NCBI GenBank assembly: GCA_030068145.1
Contig: JAPJBO010000153.1
Coordinates: forward strand, 1-64,000
Direction of reading: 5' to 3'
Length of the DNA: 64,000 nt
From: Diplonema papillatum
Lineage: Eukaryota > Euglenozoa > Diplonemea > Diplonemida > Diplonemidae
A program made the position numbers and the translations under genes. Below, piece by piece: positions 1 to 12,975 of the stretch. Numbering within the stretch: position 1 is the stretch's first letter; every line of letters starts with the position of its first letter. The notes below the pieces were generated by a model. The model was given only the letters and a program-made list of their open reading frames with translations, did no database searches and was not told the origin of the DNA.

Positions 1-3000
1 ATCCCATGCCAAAGATTGTTGCTATGCATGTGCTTGTCTGTCTCTAATCTGCCCAAAACTTCCACCGATTAAGGACCATCAGAACTTTGAACACTCAGAC
101 CTCGAAAGGTTTGCTTCCCCCTGTTTTGTTTCCACTACAGTTGGCCACATACAATGTTGTGAGAACAAAGTTTTTTCGGCCGGTTGTGAGGAACGCCCAA
201 AGCAAGACGAGCTTTTCCAATCAACCAAACACACGGTCATTGTTGACCAACCAATTGGGGAAACAACATCTAAGACTGCCTGCATCGGCAGCGCGTTGAG
301 CAGCCGGGGACACCACGAGGAGGTGCAGGTCAGATTCTTGTCCCTCATGTAGTAAGGAAACACGAGATATGAGACCTTCTCGCTTTCAAAAAGGGGGGCT
401 TGTACTTCCGAAGTTCTGACCATCGAAATAACACTGTTCGCATGAGCATCGAATTCCTGTGGGGGTTTCTTTGGATGCATCGGTCCGAAATGGAAGAAAA
501 CGGGTACCCATAGCTCTCTCATAACCTCTTCAATGACTCACAACTCCACATACCCAGATAGTTTCCACACGAGACCCGCAGAACCACTCATCGATAACCC
601 TTGGGCCCCGGAGGCCAGTCTTCTTCACTTCCTGGTCTTTAGGGGCCATCTTGTTCAAGGAACGCCAAAAACGGCAATACGCGACTTTCTCCTGTTCTTG
701 AATTCGGAGGGGCTTCTTCCCCGAAGTTCCGACCCTCGAAAGAACATCGTTCGTCTGAGCTTCGAATTCCTGTGAGGGCTTCTTTGGATGAATCGGTCAA
801 AAATGGAAGAAAATGGGTACCCATAGCTCTCTCACAACCTCTTCAATGACTAGAAAATCCGCATGACGCTGATTGTTTCCACACGAGACCCGCAGAACCA
901 CTCATCAATAACCCCTGGGCCTCCGGAGGCCAGTCTTCTTCACTTCCTGGTCTTTAGGGGCCATCTTGTTCAAGGAACGTCAAAAACGGCAATCCGCGAC
1001 CTTCTCCTGATGTCGAATTCCCCGAAGTTCCGACCTTAAAAGAATGACGTTTGTCTGAGCTAAGAATTCCTGTGAGGGCTTCTTTGGATGCATCGGTCTA
1101 AAATGGAAGAAAACGGGTACCCATAGCTTTCTCACAACTTCTTCAATGACTCGCAAATCCGCATACCCAGATTGTTTTTTTTTTTTTTTTGGAAGAATCG
1201 TACGGGGGCCTTCGAGGCAAACTGGGAAAAATGGGCAAGACAAGCAAGTTCCAAAAGGGGAAGTTCAAATACTTCGTTTGTGGGCCGACACTCGGGTATT
1301 CTCCGGTGTCTTTTCGATTGGTGTGACTCAGTCCCTCCTGCTGCAAATTTTTGTGAAATGCAGGAGTGGACTTGTCACAGCCAACCGCACAGACAGCCTT
1401 GATTTTTTTTTAAACACCAGGCCGTACAGTTTGCCAGACAAGAAAAGAAACCTGGTGCCTGACCTGGTGGGTTCTCCGGGTTCACTTCTTCACAACGAAA
1501 AACGGCACAACCACGAACACAGACAGGCGCGGTTTGAACCCGCACCAGTTGCACACTGCAACCGGCGCCTGCCCCACGGCACTGGGGACTCACAGAAACG
1601 AAAGGAGAGTCGGCTAAGGCGCTGGAAAGGCTGGGCTCAGCCACAAGCCGCCACCTGTCACTCAGACTGGGGCCAACTAATTCAAAAAACCGGAGGCACA
1701 TTGGTAACCATCCCGATTTTACCCCGCCTTCACGATGAGAGGGCCACAAGGGAGTCAAACTTGGCAAGGCTCACCTGGAAGGTGCCTCTTTGCACCGCCC
1801 CCCCCGTTCCTGCTGGGCAGCTTGGCAGGATCTTTTACGCCCGGGAAGGGTAGGTGCGCAGCTCGGACGCCAGATACGAAGTAAGGGGTTTCACCCACAG
1901 CAAAGGTACTGCTTGCCTTGGCCGCGTTTCGAAAAACACGTTTCCAGGGGAACACCGCGAGAGGTGGCAAGTCAGATTTTGGTCCCCCCACACGAGACCC
2001 GCAGAACCACTCATTGATAACCCTGGGCCTCCGGAGGCCAGGGACTTTAAGGGCCATCTTGTTCGAGGAACGTCAAAAACGGCAACACGCGACCTTCTCC
2101 TGATGTCGAATTCGGGGGGGCTTGTTCCCCGAAGTTCCGACCCTTCAAAGAATGACGTTTGTCTGAGCTTCGAATTCCTGTGAGGGCTTCTTTGGATGAA
2201 TCGGTCAAAAACGGAAGAAAACGGGTACCATAGCTCTCCCAAAACCTCTTCAATGACTCGCAAATCCGCATGCTTTGACGGTTTCCGCAAGAAGAGCTTT
2301 TCCAATCAACCAAACACACGGTCATTGTTGACCAACCAAACTGGGGAAACAATATCAAAGACTGCCTGCGTCGGCCGCGCGTTCAGCACGTTTCCGAGGG
2401 ACACCACGAGGAGGTGCAGGTCAGATTCTTGTCCCTCATGTAAAGAAACGCATGATAAGAGACCTTCTCCTTTCAAAAGGGGAAGGTTGTACTTCCGAAG
2501 TTCCGAACGCAAAGAACACTGATCGTATGAGCTACGAATTCCTGTGAGGGTTTCTTTGGATGAATGGTCAAAAATTCGAGAAAACGGTACCATAGCTCTC
2601 CCAGAACCTCTTCGATGACTCGCAAGTGGGCATACCTTGTTGGTTTCGCGCGAAACTTCAAGACAGCTTTTCGGATCACCAAATTCGTCCGACATTGTCG
2701 CTATACATTGTGAACTTGTTTTTGGTACTAAATTTTCCTGTTTTTGTTGCGTTTTTCGCTCTCTTTCGAGTCGGCCTCTTCACAAAGAGGCTTTTCTAGA
2801 AGAAGGCTGAAAACACAGAAGGACCGAGAATCAATCCAATACACGAGGGGGCCCGCAGGGCAACCGAGTGGGGTTTGCGGGTTTACGAATTCCTGTGAGG
2901 GCTTCTTTGGATGAATCGGTCAAAAACGGAAGAAAAGGGTACCCATAGCTCTCCCAAAACCCTCTTCAATGACTCGCAAATCTGCATGCTTTGACGGTTT

Positions 3001-5919
3001 CCGCAAGAAGAGCTTTTCCAATCAACCAAACACACGGTCATTGTTGACCAACCAACTGGGGAAACAATATCAAAGACTGCCTGCGTCGGCCGCGCGTTCA
3101 GCACGTTTCCGAGGGACACCACGAGGAGGTGCAGGTCAGATTCTTGTCCCTCATGTAAAGAAACGCATGATAAGAGACCTCTCCCTTTCAAAAGGGGGGG
3201 GGCTTGTACTCCGAAGTTCCGACCGGCGAAAGAACACTGTTCGTATGAGCTACGAATTCCTGTGAGGGTTTCTTTGGATGAATTGGTCAGAAATTCGAGA
3301 AAACGGGTACCCATAGCTCTCCCAGAATCTCTTCGATGACTCGCAAGTGGGCATACCTTGGTTGGTTTCCCGCGAAACTTCAAAGACCAGCTTTTCGGAT
3401 CACCAAATTCGTCCGACATTGTCGCTATACATTGTGAACTTGTTCTTTGGTACTATTTACTGTTTTTGTTGCGTTTTTCGCTCTCTTTCGAGTCGGCCTC
3501 TCACAAAGAGGCCGTATCTAGAAGGAAGGCTACAAACACTGAGAATCAATCCAATCCACGAGGGGGCCCGCAGGGCAACCGAGTGCGGGTTTGCGGGTCA
3601 GATTCTTGTCCCTCATGTAAGGAAACACGAGATATGAGACCTTCTCGCTTTCAAAAAGGGGGGCTTGTACTTCCGAAGTTCTGACCATCGAAATAACACT
3701 GTTCGATATGAGCATCGAATTCCTGTGGGGGTTTCTTTGGATGCATCGGTCCGAAATGGAAGAAAACGGGTACCCATAGCTCTCTCACAACCTCTTCAAT
3801 GACTCACAAATCCACATACCCTGATAGTTTCCACACAAGACCCGCAGAACCACTCATCGATAACCCTTGGGCCCCAGAGGTCCAGTCTTCTTCACTTCCT
3901 CGACTTTAGGTCATCTTGTTCAAGGAACGTCAAAAACGGCAATACGCGACCTTCGCCTGTTGTCGAATTCGGAGGGGCTTGTTCCCCGAAGTTCCGACCC
4001 TTAAAAGAATGATGTTTGTCTAAGCTTCGAATTCCTGTGAGGGCTTCTTTGGATGAATCGGTCAAAAATGGAAGAAGATGGGTACCCATAGCTCTCTCAC
4101 AACCTCTTCAATGACTAGAAAATCCGCATACCCTGATTGTTTCCACACGAGACCCGCAGAACCACTCATCGATAACCCCTGGGCCTCCGGAGGCCAGTCT
4201 TCTTCTCAAAAACGGCAATACGCGACCTTCTCCTGATGTCGAATTCCCCGAAGTTCCGACCTTAAAAGAATGACGTTTGTCTGAGCTTAGAATTCCTGTG
4301 AGGGCTTCTTTGGATGCATCGGTCAAAAATGGAAGAAAATGGGTACCCATAGCTCTCTCACAACCTCTGCAATGACTAGAATCCGCATACCCTGATTGTT
4401 TCCACACGAGACCCGCAGAACCACTCATCGATAACCCCTGGGCCTCCGGAGGCCAGTCTTCTTCACTTCCTGGTCTTTAGGGGCCATCTTGTTCAAGGAA
4501 CGTCAAAAACGGCAATACGCGACCTTCTCCTGATGTCGAATTCCCCGAAGTTCCGACCTTAAAAGAATGACGTTTGTCTGAGCTTAGAATTCCTGTGAGG
4601 GCTTCTTTGAATGCATCGGTCAAAAATGGAAGAAAACGGGTACCCATAGCTCTCTCACAACTTCTTCAATGACTCGCATATCCGATACCTTCCACACGAG
4701 ACCCGCAGAACCACTCATTGATAACCCCTGGGCCTCCGGAGGCCAGTCTTCTTCACTTCCTGGTCTTTAGGGGCCATCTTGTTCAAGGAACGTCAAAAAC
4801 GGCAATATGCGACCTTCTCCTGTTGTCGAATTTGGGGGGGCGTTTTTCCCGAAGTTCCGGCCCTTCAAAGAATGACGTTAGTCTGAGCTTCGAATTCCTG
4901 TGAGGGCTTCTTTGGATGAATCGGTCAAAAACGGAAGAAAACGGGTACCCATAGCTCTCCCAAAACCTCTTCAATGACTCGCAAATCCGCATACCCTGAT
5001 TGTTTCCACACGAGACCCGCAGAACCACTCATCGATAACCCCTGGGCCTCCGGAGGCCAGTCTCCTCCACTTCACGGTCTTTAGTGGCCACCTTGCTGAA
5101 GGAACGCCAAACAATTTAATATGCGACCATCCCCTGATGTCGAATTGGGTGGGGCGTTCCCCGAAGTTCCGACCCTCGAAAGAACGTCGTTCGTCTGAGC
5201 TTCGAATTCCTGTGAGGGCTTCTTTGGATGAATCGATCAAAAATCCAAGAAAATGAGTACCCATAGCTCTGTCAGAACCGCTTGAATGACTCGCAAATTC
5301 GCATGCTTTGACTGTTTCCCCAAGAAGAGCTTTTCCAATCAACCAAACACACGGTCATTGTTGACCAACCAACTGGGGAAACAATATCAAAGACTGCCTG
5401 CGTCGGCCGCGCGTTGAGCACGTTTCCGAGGGACACCACGAGGAGGTGCAGGTCAGATTCTTGTCCCTCATGTAAAGAAACGCATGATAAGAGACCTTCT
5501 CCCTTTTCAAAACGGGGGGCTTGTACTGCCGAAGTTCCGACCGGCGAAAGAACACTGTTCGTATGAGCTCGAATTCCTGTGAGGGTTTCTTTGGATGAAT
5601 CGGTCAAAAAATCGAGAAAACGGGTACCCATAGCTCTCCCAGAACCTCTTCAATGACTCGCAAGTGGGCATACCTTGGTTGGTGTCGCGCGAAACCTCAA
5701 AGACCAGCTTTTCGATCACCAAATTCGTCCGACATCGTCGCCATTCATTGTGAACTTGTTCTTTGGTGCTAATTATTCCTGTTTTTGTTGCGTTTCTCGC
5801 TCTCTTTCGAGTCGGCCTCTTCACAAAGAGGCCGTATCTAGAAGGAAGGCTAAAAACACTGAGAATCAATCCAATCCACGAGGGGGCCCGCAGGGCAACC
5901 GAGTGCGGGTTTGGGGGTT
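1..5919. repeat. Complex satellite array of diverged ~300 bp blocks
   Basis: Non-coding repeat array. The landmark gggtacccatagctctc recurs, with small changes, near 505, 808, 1112, 2221, 2586, 2938, 3304, 3767, 4079, 4344, 4638, 4946, 5252 and 5625, so the blocks are about 265-460 bp apart. Three block types alternate. Type A has cacgagacccgcagaaccac followed by a cctccggaggcc palindrome. Type B has caaccaaacacacggtcatt and a gaggaggtgcaggtcagatt segment. Type C has the tttcgagtcggcctc segment ending in cgagggggcccgcagggc (about 2,690-2,880, 3,400-3,600 and 5,710-5,920). Open frames here are short, follow the repeat and are not conserved as protein, so I call none of them genes. Confidence 0.85.
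1200..1860. other. Single-copy insert inside the satellite
   Basis: This ~650 bp piece breaks the satellite pattern. It starts after a run of about 16 T at 1176-1191 and has no second copy that I can see in the window. The 235-codon plus-strand frame across it has no recognisable domain and starts inside satellite sequence. I see no gene. Confidence 0.5.
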
Positions 5920-8418
5920 TGCGGGAAGAAAAGTCCGCCCACAGTGAAGAAAAGTCGCCCACAGTGAAGAAAAGTCCGCCACAGTGAAGAAAAGTCGCCC
6001 ACAGTGAAGAAAAGTCCGCCCACAGTGAAGAAAAGTCCGCCCACAGTGAAGAAAAGTCCGCCCACAGTGAAGAAAAGTCCGCCCACAGTGAAGAAAAGTC
6101 CGCCCACAGTGAAGAAAAGTCCGCCCACAGTGAAGAAAAGTCCGCCCACAGTGAAGAAAAGTCCGCCCACAGTGAAGAAAAGTCGCCCACAGTGAAGAAA
6201 AGTCGCCCACAGTGACGAAAAGTCCGCCCACAGTGAAGAAAAGTCCGCCCACAGTGAAGAAAGTCCGCCCACAGTGAAGAAAAGTTGCCTACAGTGAAGA
6301 AAAGTCGCCCACAGTGAAGAAAAGTCGCCTACAGTGAAGAAAAGTCCCGTGACGAAAAGTCCGCCCAAAGTGAAGAAAAGTCCGCCCACAGTGAAGAAAA
6401 GTCCGCCCACAGTGAAGAAAAGTCCACCCACAGTGAAGATAAGTCGCCTACAGTGAAGAAAAGTCAGCCCACAGTGAAGAAAAGTCCGCCCACAGTGAAG
6501 AAAAGTCCGCCCAAAGTGACGAAAAGTCCGCCCGCAGTGAAGAAAAGTCGCAGACAGTGAAGAAAAGTCGCCCAAAGTGAAGAAAAGTCGCCCACAGTGA
6601 AGAAAAGTCCGCCCACAGTGAAGAAAAGTCAGCCCACAGTGAAGAAAAGTCCGCCCGCAGTGAAGAAAAGTCCGCCCAGTGAAGAAAAGTCCGCCACAGT
6701 GAAGAAAAGTCAGCCCACAGTGAAGAAAAGTCGCCCACAGTGACGAAAAGTCCGCCCACAGTGAAGAAAAGTCCGCCCACAGTGAAGAAAAGTCCGCCCA
6801 CAGTGAAGAAAAGTTGCCTACAGTGAAGAAAAGTCGCCCACAGTGAAGAAAAGTCCGCCCACAGTGAAGAAAAGTCCACCCACAGTGAAGATAAGTCGCC
6901 TACAGTGAAGAAAAGTCCGCCCACAGTGAAGAAAAGTCCAGCCCACAGTGAAGAAAAGTCCGCCGCAGTGAAGAAAAGTCCGCCCACAGTGAAGAAAAGT
7001 CCGCCCACAGTGAAGAAAAGTCAGCCCACAGTGAAGAAAAGTCGCCCACAGTGACGAAAAGTCCGCCCACAGTGAAGAAAAGTCCGCCCACAGTGAAGAA
7101 AAGTCCGCCCACAGTGAAGAAAAGTTGCCCACAGTGAAGAAAAGTCCGCCCACAGTGAAGAAAAGTCCGCCCACAGTGAAGAAAAGTCCACCCACAGTGA
7201 AGATAAGTCGCCTACAGTGAAGAAAAGTCAGCCCACAGTGAAGAAAAGTCCGCCCACAGTGAAGAAAAGTCCGCCCACAGTGAAGAAAAGTCCGCCCACA
7301 GTGAAGATAAGTCCGCCCTACAGTGAAGAAAAGTCCGCCCACAGTGAAGAAAAGTCCGCCCACAGTGAAGAAAAGTCCGCCCACAGTGAAGATAAGTCGC
7401 CTACAGTGAAGAAAAGTCGCCGAACAGTGAAGAAAAGTCGCCCACAGTGAAGAAAAGTCAGCCCACAGTGAAGAAAAGTCAGCCCACAGTTACAAAAAGT
7501 CCGCCCACAGTGAAGAAAAGTCCGCCCACAGTGAAGAAAAGTCAGCCCACAGTGAAGAAAAGTCAGCCCACAGTGAAGAAAAGTCCGCCCACAGTGAAGA
7601 AAAGTCCGCCCACAGTGAAGAAAAGTCCGCCCACAGTGAAGAAAAGTCCGCCCACAGTGAAGAAAAGTCCGCCCACAGTGAAGATAAGTCGCCTACAGTG
7701 AAGAAAAGTCGCCGACAGTGAAGAAAAGTCACAGTGAAGAAAAGTCGCCCACAGTGAAGAAAAGTCCGCCCACAGTGAAGAAAAGTCCGCCCACAGTGAA
7801 GAAAAGTCCGCCCACAGTGAAGAAAAGTCCGCCCACAGTGAAGAAAAGTCCGCCCACAGTGAAGAAAAGTCCGCCCACAGTGAAGAAAAGTCCGCCCACA
7901 GTGAAGAAAAGTCCACCCACAGTGAAGATAAGTCGCCCACAGTGAAGAAAAGTCAGCCCACAGTGAAGAAAAGTCCGCCCACAGTGAAGAAAAGTCCGCC
8001 CACAGTGAAGAAAAGTCCGCCCACAGTGAAGAAAAGTCCGCCCACAGTGAAGAAAAGTCCGCCCACAGTGAAGAAAAGTCCGCCCACAGTGAAGAAAAGT
8101 CCGCCCACAGTGAAGAAAAGTCGCCCACAGTGAAGAAAAGTCCGCCCACAGTGAAGAAAAGTCCGCCCACAGTGAAGAAAAGTCCGCCCACAGTGAAGAA
8201 AAGTCCGCCCACAGTGAAGAAAAGTCCGCCCACAGTGAAGATAAGTCGCCTACAGTGAAGAAAAGTCGCAGACAGTGAAGAAAAGTCGCCCACAGTGAAG
8301 AAAAGTCAGCCCACAGTGAAGAAAAGTCAGCCCACAGTGACGAAAAGTCCGCCCAAAGTGACGAAAAGTCCGCCTACAGTGAAGAAAAGTCCGCCCACAG
8401 TGAAGAAAAGTCCGCCCA
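5920..8418. repeat. 21-bp minisatellite, about 120 copies
   Basis: Tandem copies of cccacagtgaagaaaagtccg (21 bp, with 19- and 20-bp variants) fill about 2.5 kb. Because 21 is a multiple of three, long frames stay open on both strands (KKSPPTV on plus, FFTVGGL on minus), but each is broken where a 19- or 20-bp variant occurs. A variant reading gaagataagtcgcc marks a higher level of order at about 6437, 6889, 7200, 7303, 7388, 7681, 7925 and 8238, often 240-310 bp apart. I regard this as non-coding DNA. Confidence 0.95.
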
Positions 8419-8535
8419 CAGTTAAAGTCAGTAGGCAGGTGGAAAAGGTACTGCTTGCCTTGGCTGCGTTTCGAAAAACGCGTTTCCAGGGACACTGCGA
8501 GGAGGCGGCAAGTCAGATTTTGTTCCCAGCTGGCT
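8419..8535. repeat. Satellite sequence resuming after the minisatellite
   Basis: The segment from ggtactgcttgccttgg to agtcagatttt repeats 1908-1986 with few changes and resembles the type B block of the satellite. The minisatellite therefore lies inside the satellite array, not beside it. Confidence 0.8.
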
Positions 8536-8689
8536 CTCACTTCTTTTCTTTGTTGTTGCCTGTTTGTGTTTTTGCTGGTTGCATGGTGAGGGGGAGGGTT
8601 CTGGGTGAACAAATGAAATATGCAAACCTTTGAGCGGCTTGTTGGCTGCCCGAAACCGCGCCAACTCGAGCCGCAACCAAAAGAAGCAT

Positions 8690-8905
8690 ACCCTGAAGAC
8701 CAGTCTGTTCGGAAAAGTTGACCCACACCAAGGACTCTGAAGACCAGTCCCTTCGGAAAAGTTCACCCACACCAAGGACCCTGAGACCAGTCGTGACCCC
8801 CAACAAGGACTCTCAGAGCATTCCCTTCGGAAAAATTGCCTCACAGCAAGGTCTCTGAAGACAGACCCCATAAAGGACCCTAAAGACCCCACTTGGTCGA
8901 AAAAG
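8690..8905. repeat. Degenerate ~45-55 bp tandem repeat
   Basis: About four imperfect copies of a segment with gaccagtcccttcggaaaag and acccacaccaaggac are arranged head to tail. The sequence between this and 9,370 holds no gene that I can support. Confidence 0.6.
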
Positions 8906-9369
8906 GTGGGGGTCGTCAGAAACCCTAAACGAGAACGGAAATCCAGAAAAAGTAGTGGGCCGGCCTTTAGAAACCTAGTTAACTTCTCGAGAAGGGACGT
9001 CGATTTAGAAGCTTGTCCAGCTGTTTCCTCCAACCCTCTCATCGTTGTGTTTCCTTCCCTCAAGCTGGCTCTATTCCTGGCCAGGGCAGAGTGGCTTCAA
9101 AAATTGGCAGCAAAAGAACATTTCAGATCAGTTGTGTTGGGCTAGTAGTTGTTGTTGGATAGGTTAGCCAGTGATGCAAAGTGCATCTATTGTCGGTCGA
9201 CTTGACCAAAGAACAGTTGCAGGACGAAAATGATATCCCTAGATTCTCAGGTAGGAAACTCAAGAACACTGCTCGAAAATTCATGTTCGAATTCATTGCC
9301 AACGCACACATTCAGCTGTTACTCTGTGAACAGCAGAAAAAGCAAGGGCCTGAGCAACGTGTACGAGAG

Positions 9370-10543
9370 TCAGTGCACTGCTTCGCTGTCATCATCTGTG
9401 AGATAAGCGAGTGCATCTGACGACTGACTCCCAGACGACGGTGCTTGAGGTGGAGGCACATTAACATGTGCAACAGAGGCACACTCTGCTTGAGCAATAC
9501 GGCTTTCAAGGATATGAAATCGATCATTCTCCCGTGAGATTGATGATGCTCTTGTCAGGACATCAACCCACTTGCGCATTTCTGCTTGAGACTGTGCCAC
9601 AAGCTGGAACACACGCTGAGATGTCACAATCTCAAAGCAATACCTGTGGTTCGATTTCAATGTTTTGGGCTGCTGTACAAGATTCAAAAGTGCTTCATGA
9701 AGTACGGGCATGTGCTAAGTTCTTGTGATGCTCAGTTTGGGCATTTGCTCAGTTCAGACAAGTGTATAAGTTTGTATGTTGGGCTTGTACCCGAAACCCA
9801 ATTCTCGGGTGCTGAAGGCACTCTGACACACCCAATGTTGCCCCAAAGCAGAGAATCAAGCATAAGAGGGAAACCCTGTGGCTATTTTCCCAGTTGTCAT
9901 CCAGGTACTGGATAAAATCATTGTAGCCTACGATGACGATCGGACATGTTTGGCTTGCTGGAGTCAGAGATGTGTGGGAAGGAGGCTTCTCGGTTTGTGA
10001 TGGAGATGGTGTAAAAGGGTCCCAGACCCTGTGTGAAGACTGGCAGACCCCATTTCACAGGCAGTTCCCAGGGGGGGGAAATCTTAGTTCAATGTTTAGG
10101 CAGGCCACTGTGTCTCTCATGCATGTTTAATGCTAGCATTAAGTCTTCTAGGAGGGTAAAGACTCTGTTTTTCAGAGTGTACATCAAAAACCCCAAAAAA
10201 AAGGATAAGTTCCAGGAGGAGGGTATAGTGACAACGAATTGTATGGAGTTCCAAATACTTCTGGGTGCCCATCATGTCAGCAGTGTAGGTGTGTGTTTTT
10301 CGACTTATAGTATGTTCTAAAAATCATCGTTTTTGAAACATACCCCTGGTGCTGATCAATACTTGGCCGAATGTAAGCCTGGTCAACGCTCACAGTTCCT
10401 TGTGGTTGTTTCAGTTCCCTGGATCGAAAGTAGTACAATTTGCTGCCTACCAGGACAAACCATCTCTCCTTCCAAGCTTTGTTCACAGCACCTAGCTTCA
10501 GAAGTTGACCGCTGTATGTGACGTCCTTGGTGGCGAAACTCAT
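9370..10543 (-). CDS. PH-domain protein, two exons
   Basis: Small protein made almost entirely of a pleckstrin homology domain, a fold that usually binds phosphoinositides or protein partners at membranes. Exon 1 is 10543..10344 (ATG at 10543) and gives the first strands, including YSGQLLKL, WKERWFVL and LYYFRS. The donor is GG|GTATGT. Exon 2 is 9643..9370, after acceptor CCACAG, and gives YCFEIVT, VFQLVAQS and the final helix EMRKWVDVL with the conserved Trp. A Ser/Pro-rich acidic tail follows, ending DDDSEAVH and TGA. The 200 + 274 nt sum to 158 codons (157 aa), and the join falls where PH domains read smoothly. An acceptor-like TTCTTGCAG just upstream of the ATG leaves open a further 5' exon. 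Confidence 0.82.
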
Positions 10544-11200
10544 GTTGCCTCCTTTTACTCCGCCCACCCAGTCCTGCAAGAACTTGACCTTTGCCAGAAA
10601 AGAGGTCTGAAGTCAAAATATTTTGTGTAGTCGTAACACTCTGTACAACAGAGCCCTCAAAAACGGATCCATTCCAAACACGTCTTTTGCAATCCCCACT
10701 TCCTCGCACTGCTGGCCATAATGAGCCACAAACAACTGTCTGACAAACCAGACTCACAGGTCTGCGGGTCTGCAGAGACTCGGGCTCCACGCTTCTGCCT
10801 GCTCTTTGTGTTGTGTGTTACTGAAACACAGCGCGGATAGGACTAATCTAAGTTGTTGGGGATTATGCATCTCTGTGTCCACAATCACACCAGCAAATCT
10901 CCAACTTGCGGTAGCCTGCACATATTGTAGTCCACACCAAAAGAACCAAAAGGACCAAAAGAAGGTTAAATTGTCAAGGCATGGACGATGTTAAGCATAT
11001 CGGTCATGGGTGAGAGGGGCTCTTACTTATGAAAGAGACTGCAAGTGCATGCAGCTCGCCTTCAATGAAGAACTAGAGTGAGAGGAAAAAAGTGCACTTG
11101 CAATGCCCTTCCGAGATCGATCCCTGCGGTGTGACAGAGCGGGCTGAGATCACACAAGTTCTGCACTGAAGCAACTGCTTGCCTTCTCACCAAAGTATAA
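10544..11200. other. Intergenic, no gene seen
   Basis: Only short, unsupported frames on both strands. Upstream exons of the PH gene could lie here, but I could not identify one. Confidence 0.5.
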
Positions 11201-12558
11201 TCAATTCACTTTCCCTGGGTTCCACACGAGGAGCTCGGAACCCCAGCGCTTTGACAACAAGTGATTCGCAGTTGCAACAACAATCATGTCCGAGAACTGG
11301 AGCAGTGTGATGGCAGCTGATAGAGTGACCACCAGAAGAGATGTCGACATGTAGAAGATCTCGCCAGTATGCACAAAGCTGGCTTGAACGGAGTGCCGTG
11401 TCTGGACGTGCCGGGAGGTTTCGTTGATGTAATTCAGAGACGTGAGGGAGTGTGTGGCACCAGGCAGTACACGAACCCTGTAAGTGTAAAAGACCTCGTT
11501 CTCTGACGGCATCAGTGTTGAAAGTGTTAACCATTCCACACTCCCTCGAGAGTGCGGCAGGGGGCGGTTGTTGTATGCTATGGACACAAACAACACAAGT
11601 CCGCGGTCGCGCACATTGTCGTCAATGTCTGTAAAGGGTTGGTATGGAGTGTTCTTCGCCACGGCTGCAGTGAGCAGCCAGAAAACTAGAAGTGAGGTCA
11701 CAGCTGCTGGGCGATCATAAGAAGACACGAACGCCTACTCGGCTATACAGATGCATGTGGCAGCTGCAATCCCGGTCCTGGTTTCCGGCTAGAGAACCGT
11801 ACAGACGCTTTAGAGGTTGTGCGCAGATGCACTGTCCAATCGAAAGCACAGAAAGCCAATAACATACAAGAAGTCAAGCAAAAAAGCGGACCTGCATCAT
11901 GCCCTGCTGCCTCCAGGAGCTGCGACAGTGATAGTACATCAGGCCCTTCACCAGAGAAGCGATGCAATATGTTGCTCTGGTGGTCGACCAGGAAACCTAG
12001 CAGAGAAGTATGTGTACCACACCAGGGATTATTCTCAACTGTGCCTTCCGGATTTGCTTCGAACCACTCCTGAGAGAACCGAGGCGACTGGTACATGTGC
12101 TCTATTCGTAATCTGAAATCTTCGGCATGTGCCACTCTGTGGTGCGACTCGGCCCCTGGAGCCCAAGAAAACTTGTCAGTTCTCATATCGATACGGTCAG
12201 TGACCGACATCACCACTGTCGCTGTATTGACACCTGAAACTGTGGCAGATCGCATGTCGTCTTGATCCCATACCACACACGGGGATTTCTTTTGATGAAG
12301 TTCGATCTTGCTTCCTTCGCAGAACAACGGCAACTCCACGTCGGTGCTTTGATGCACTGGATCAAGCACCGACACATGTGCCATGCCCACAGGAACGTCG
12401 GCAGCAAGGTGTCCACGGTCAAGGATCATGACTTTTACTCCGCAGAAGACGATAGTTGCCATTGCGAGGGCTAGTTTAAGCCAGAAAAGAAATGGGTGCG
12501 CGAAGCGCACAACACGTGGCACGTCTGTGCGCGACAGCGACTGGATGGACCATGCCAT
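11201..12558 (-). CDS. Two-membrane-segment channel-like protein (P2X-like), two exons
   Basis: Exon 1 is 12558..11892 (ATG start, donor GCAG|GTCCGC) and exon 2 is 11664..11201 (acceptor CTCACTGCAG, stop TGA). Both boundaries are phase 1 and the total is 377 codons (376 aa). A membrane segment lies at about residues 22-46 and a second near the C-terminus (TSLLVVTLSAAITLLQF). Between them is a large, probably extracellular part with Cys residues (LFCEG, SPCVVWDQDDM, NPWCGTH). Size and N-in/C-in two-pass layout match P2X-type ATP-gated channels. The pairing of LLEAAG with a later RHSVQASFVHTGEI stretch resembles protist P2X-like proteins as I remember them. The name rests on topology and weak similarity. 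Reading through the 227-bp intron would add two false membrane segments. Confidence 0.55.
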
Positions 12559-12734
12559 TCGTAGCAGAGGCAGATACTACTGTTTTGGGAGCAGGGGAGG
12601 GAAGGTGTTTGTGTCCCCCCTTGACTATAAGAATTGGACGCCGCTCTAACCATACCCCAATAATGATACAGATTCATCGTCGGTTGTTGCCTACAGCAAC
12701 ACAAGTGAGGAAGGGGAAAGGGAAAGGAAGTAGA

Positions 12735-12885
12735 ACTCTATGACACCTTGGAGAACTAGTCCTCTGCATCCTGTTTTCAACACGGTGCTAAGTGCACCTG
12801 GTTTCGCTCTTGAACGCAGACCAATCCAAAGTTGGAGCTCATCAGTGTGTACACGGACGGGGACTTTCGGTCCTACTTTCCGGCT
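12735..12885. repeat. Dispersed repeat, second copy inside the elongin C intron
   Basis: The stretch gaacgcagaccaatcca...gagctcatcagtg...gactttcggtcc matches 28430-28575 with short indels, and similarity extends about 70 bp upstream of it. I recognise no element type. Confidence 0.6.
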
Positions 12886-12975
12886 TCAGTCCTTCCAATA
12901 AAACAAGGGGGTCGGGTTTGGGTTGTGGCTTGTAACCAACCGCCACAGGGCACTGCTTTCACTCAGTCAAAGTGT

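Noticed and set aside
1520..1600. tRNA-His-like sequence on the minus strand (anticodon gtg, T-arm-like tcaaa)
   Set aside because: U33 is replaced, the variable loop is too short and no acceptor stem pairs, so it is not a tRNA gene.
5850..8293. Long frames through the minisatellite (KKSPPTV, FFTVGGL repeats)
   Set aside because: All frames stay open because the unit is 21 bp. They break at length variants, occur on both strands and have no start context.
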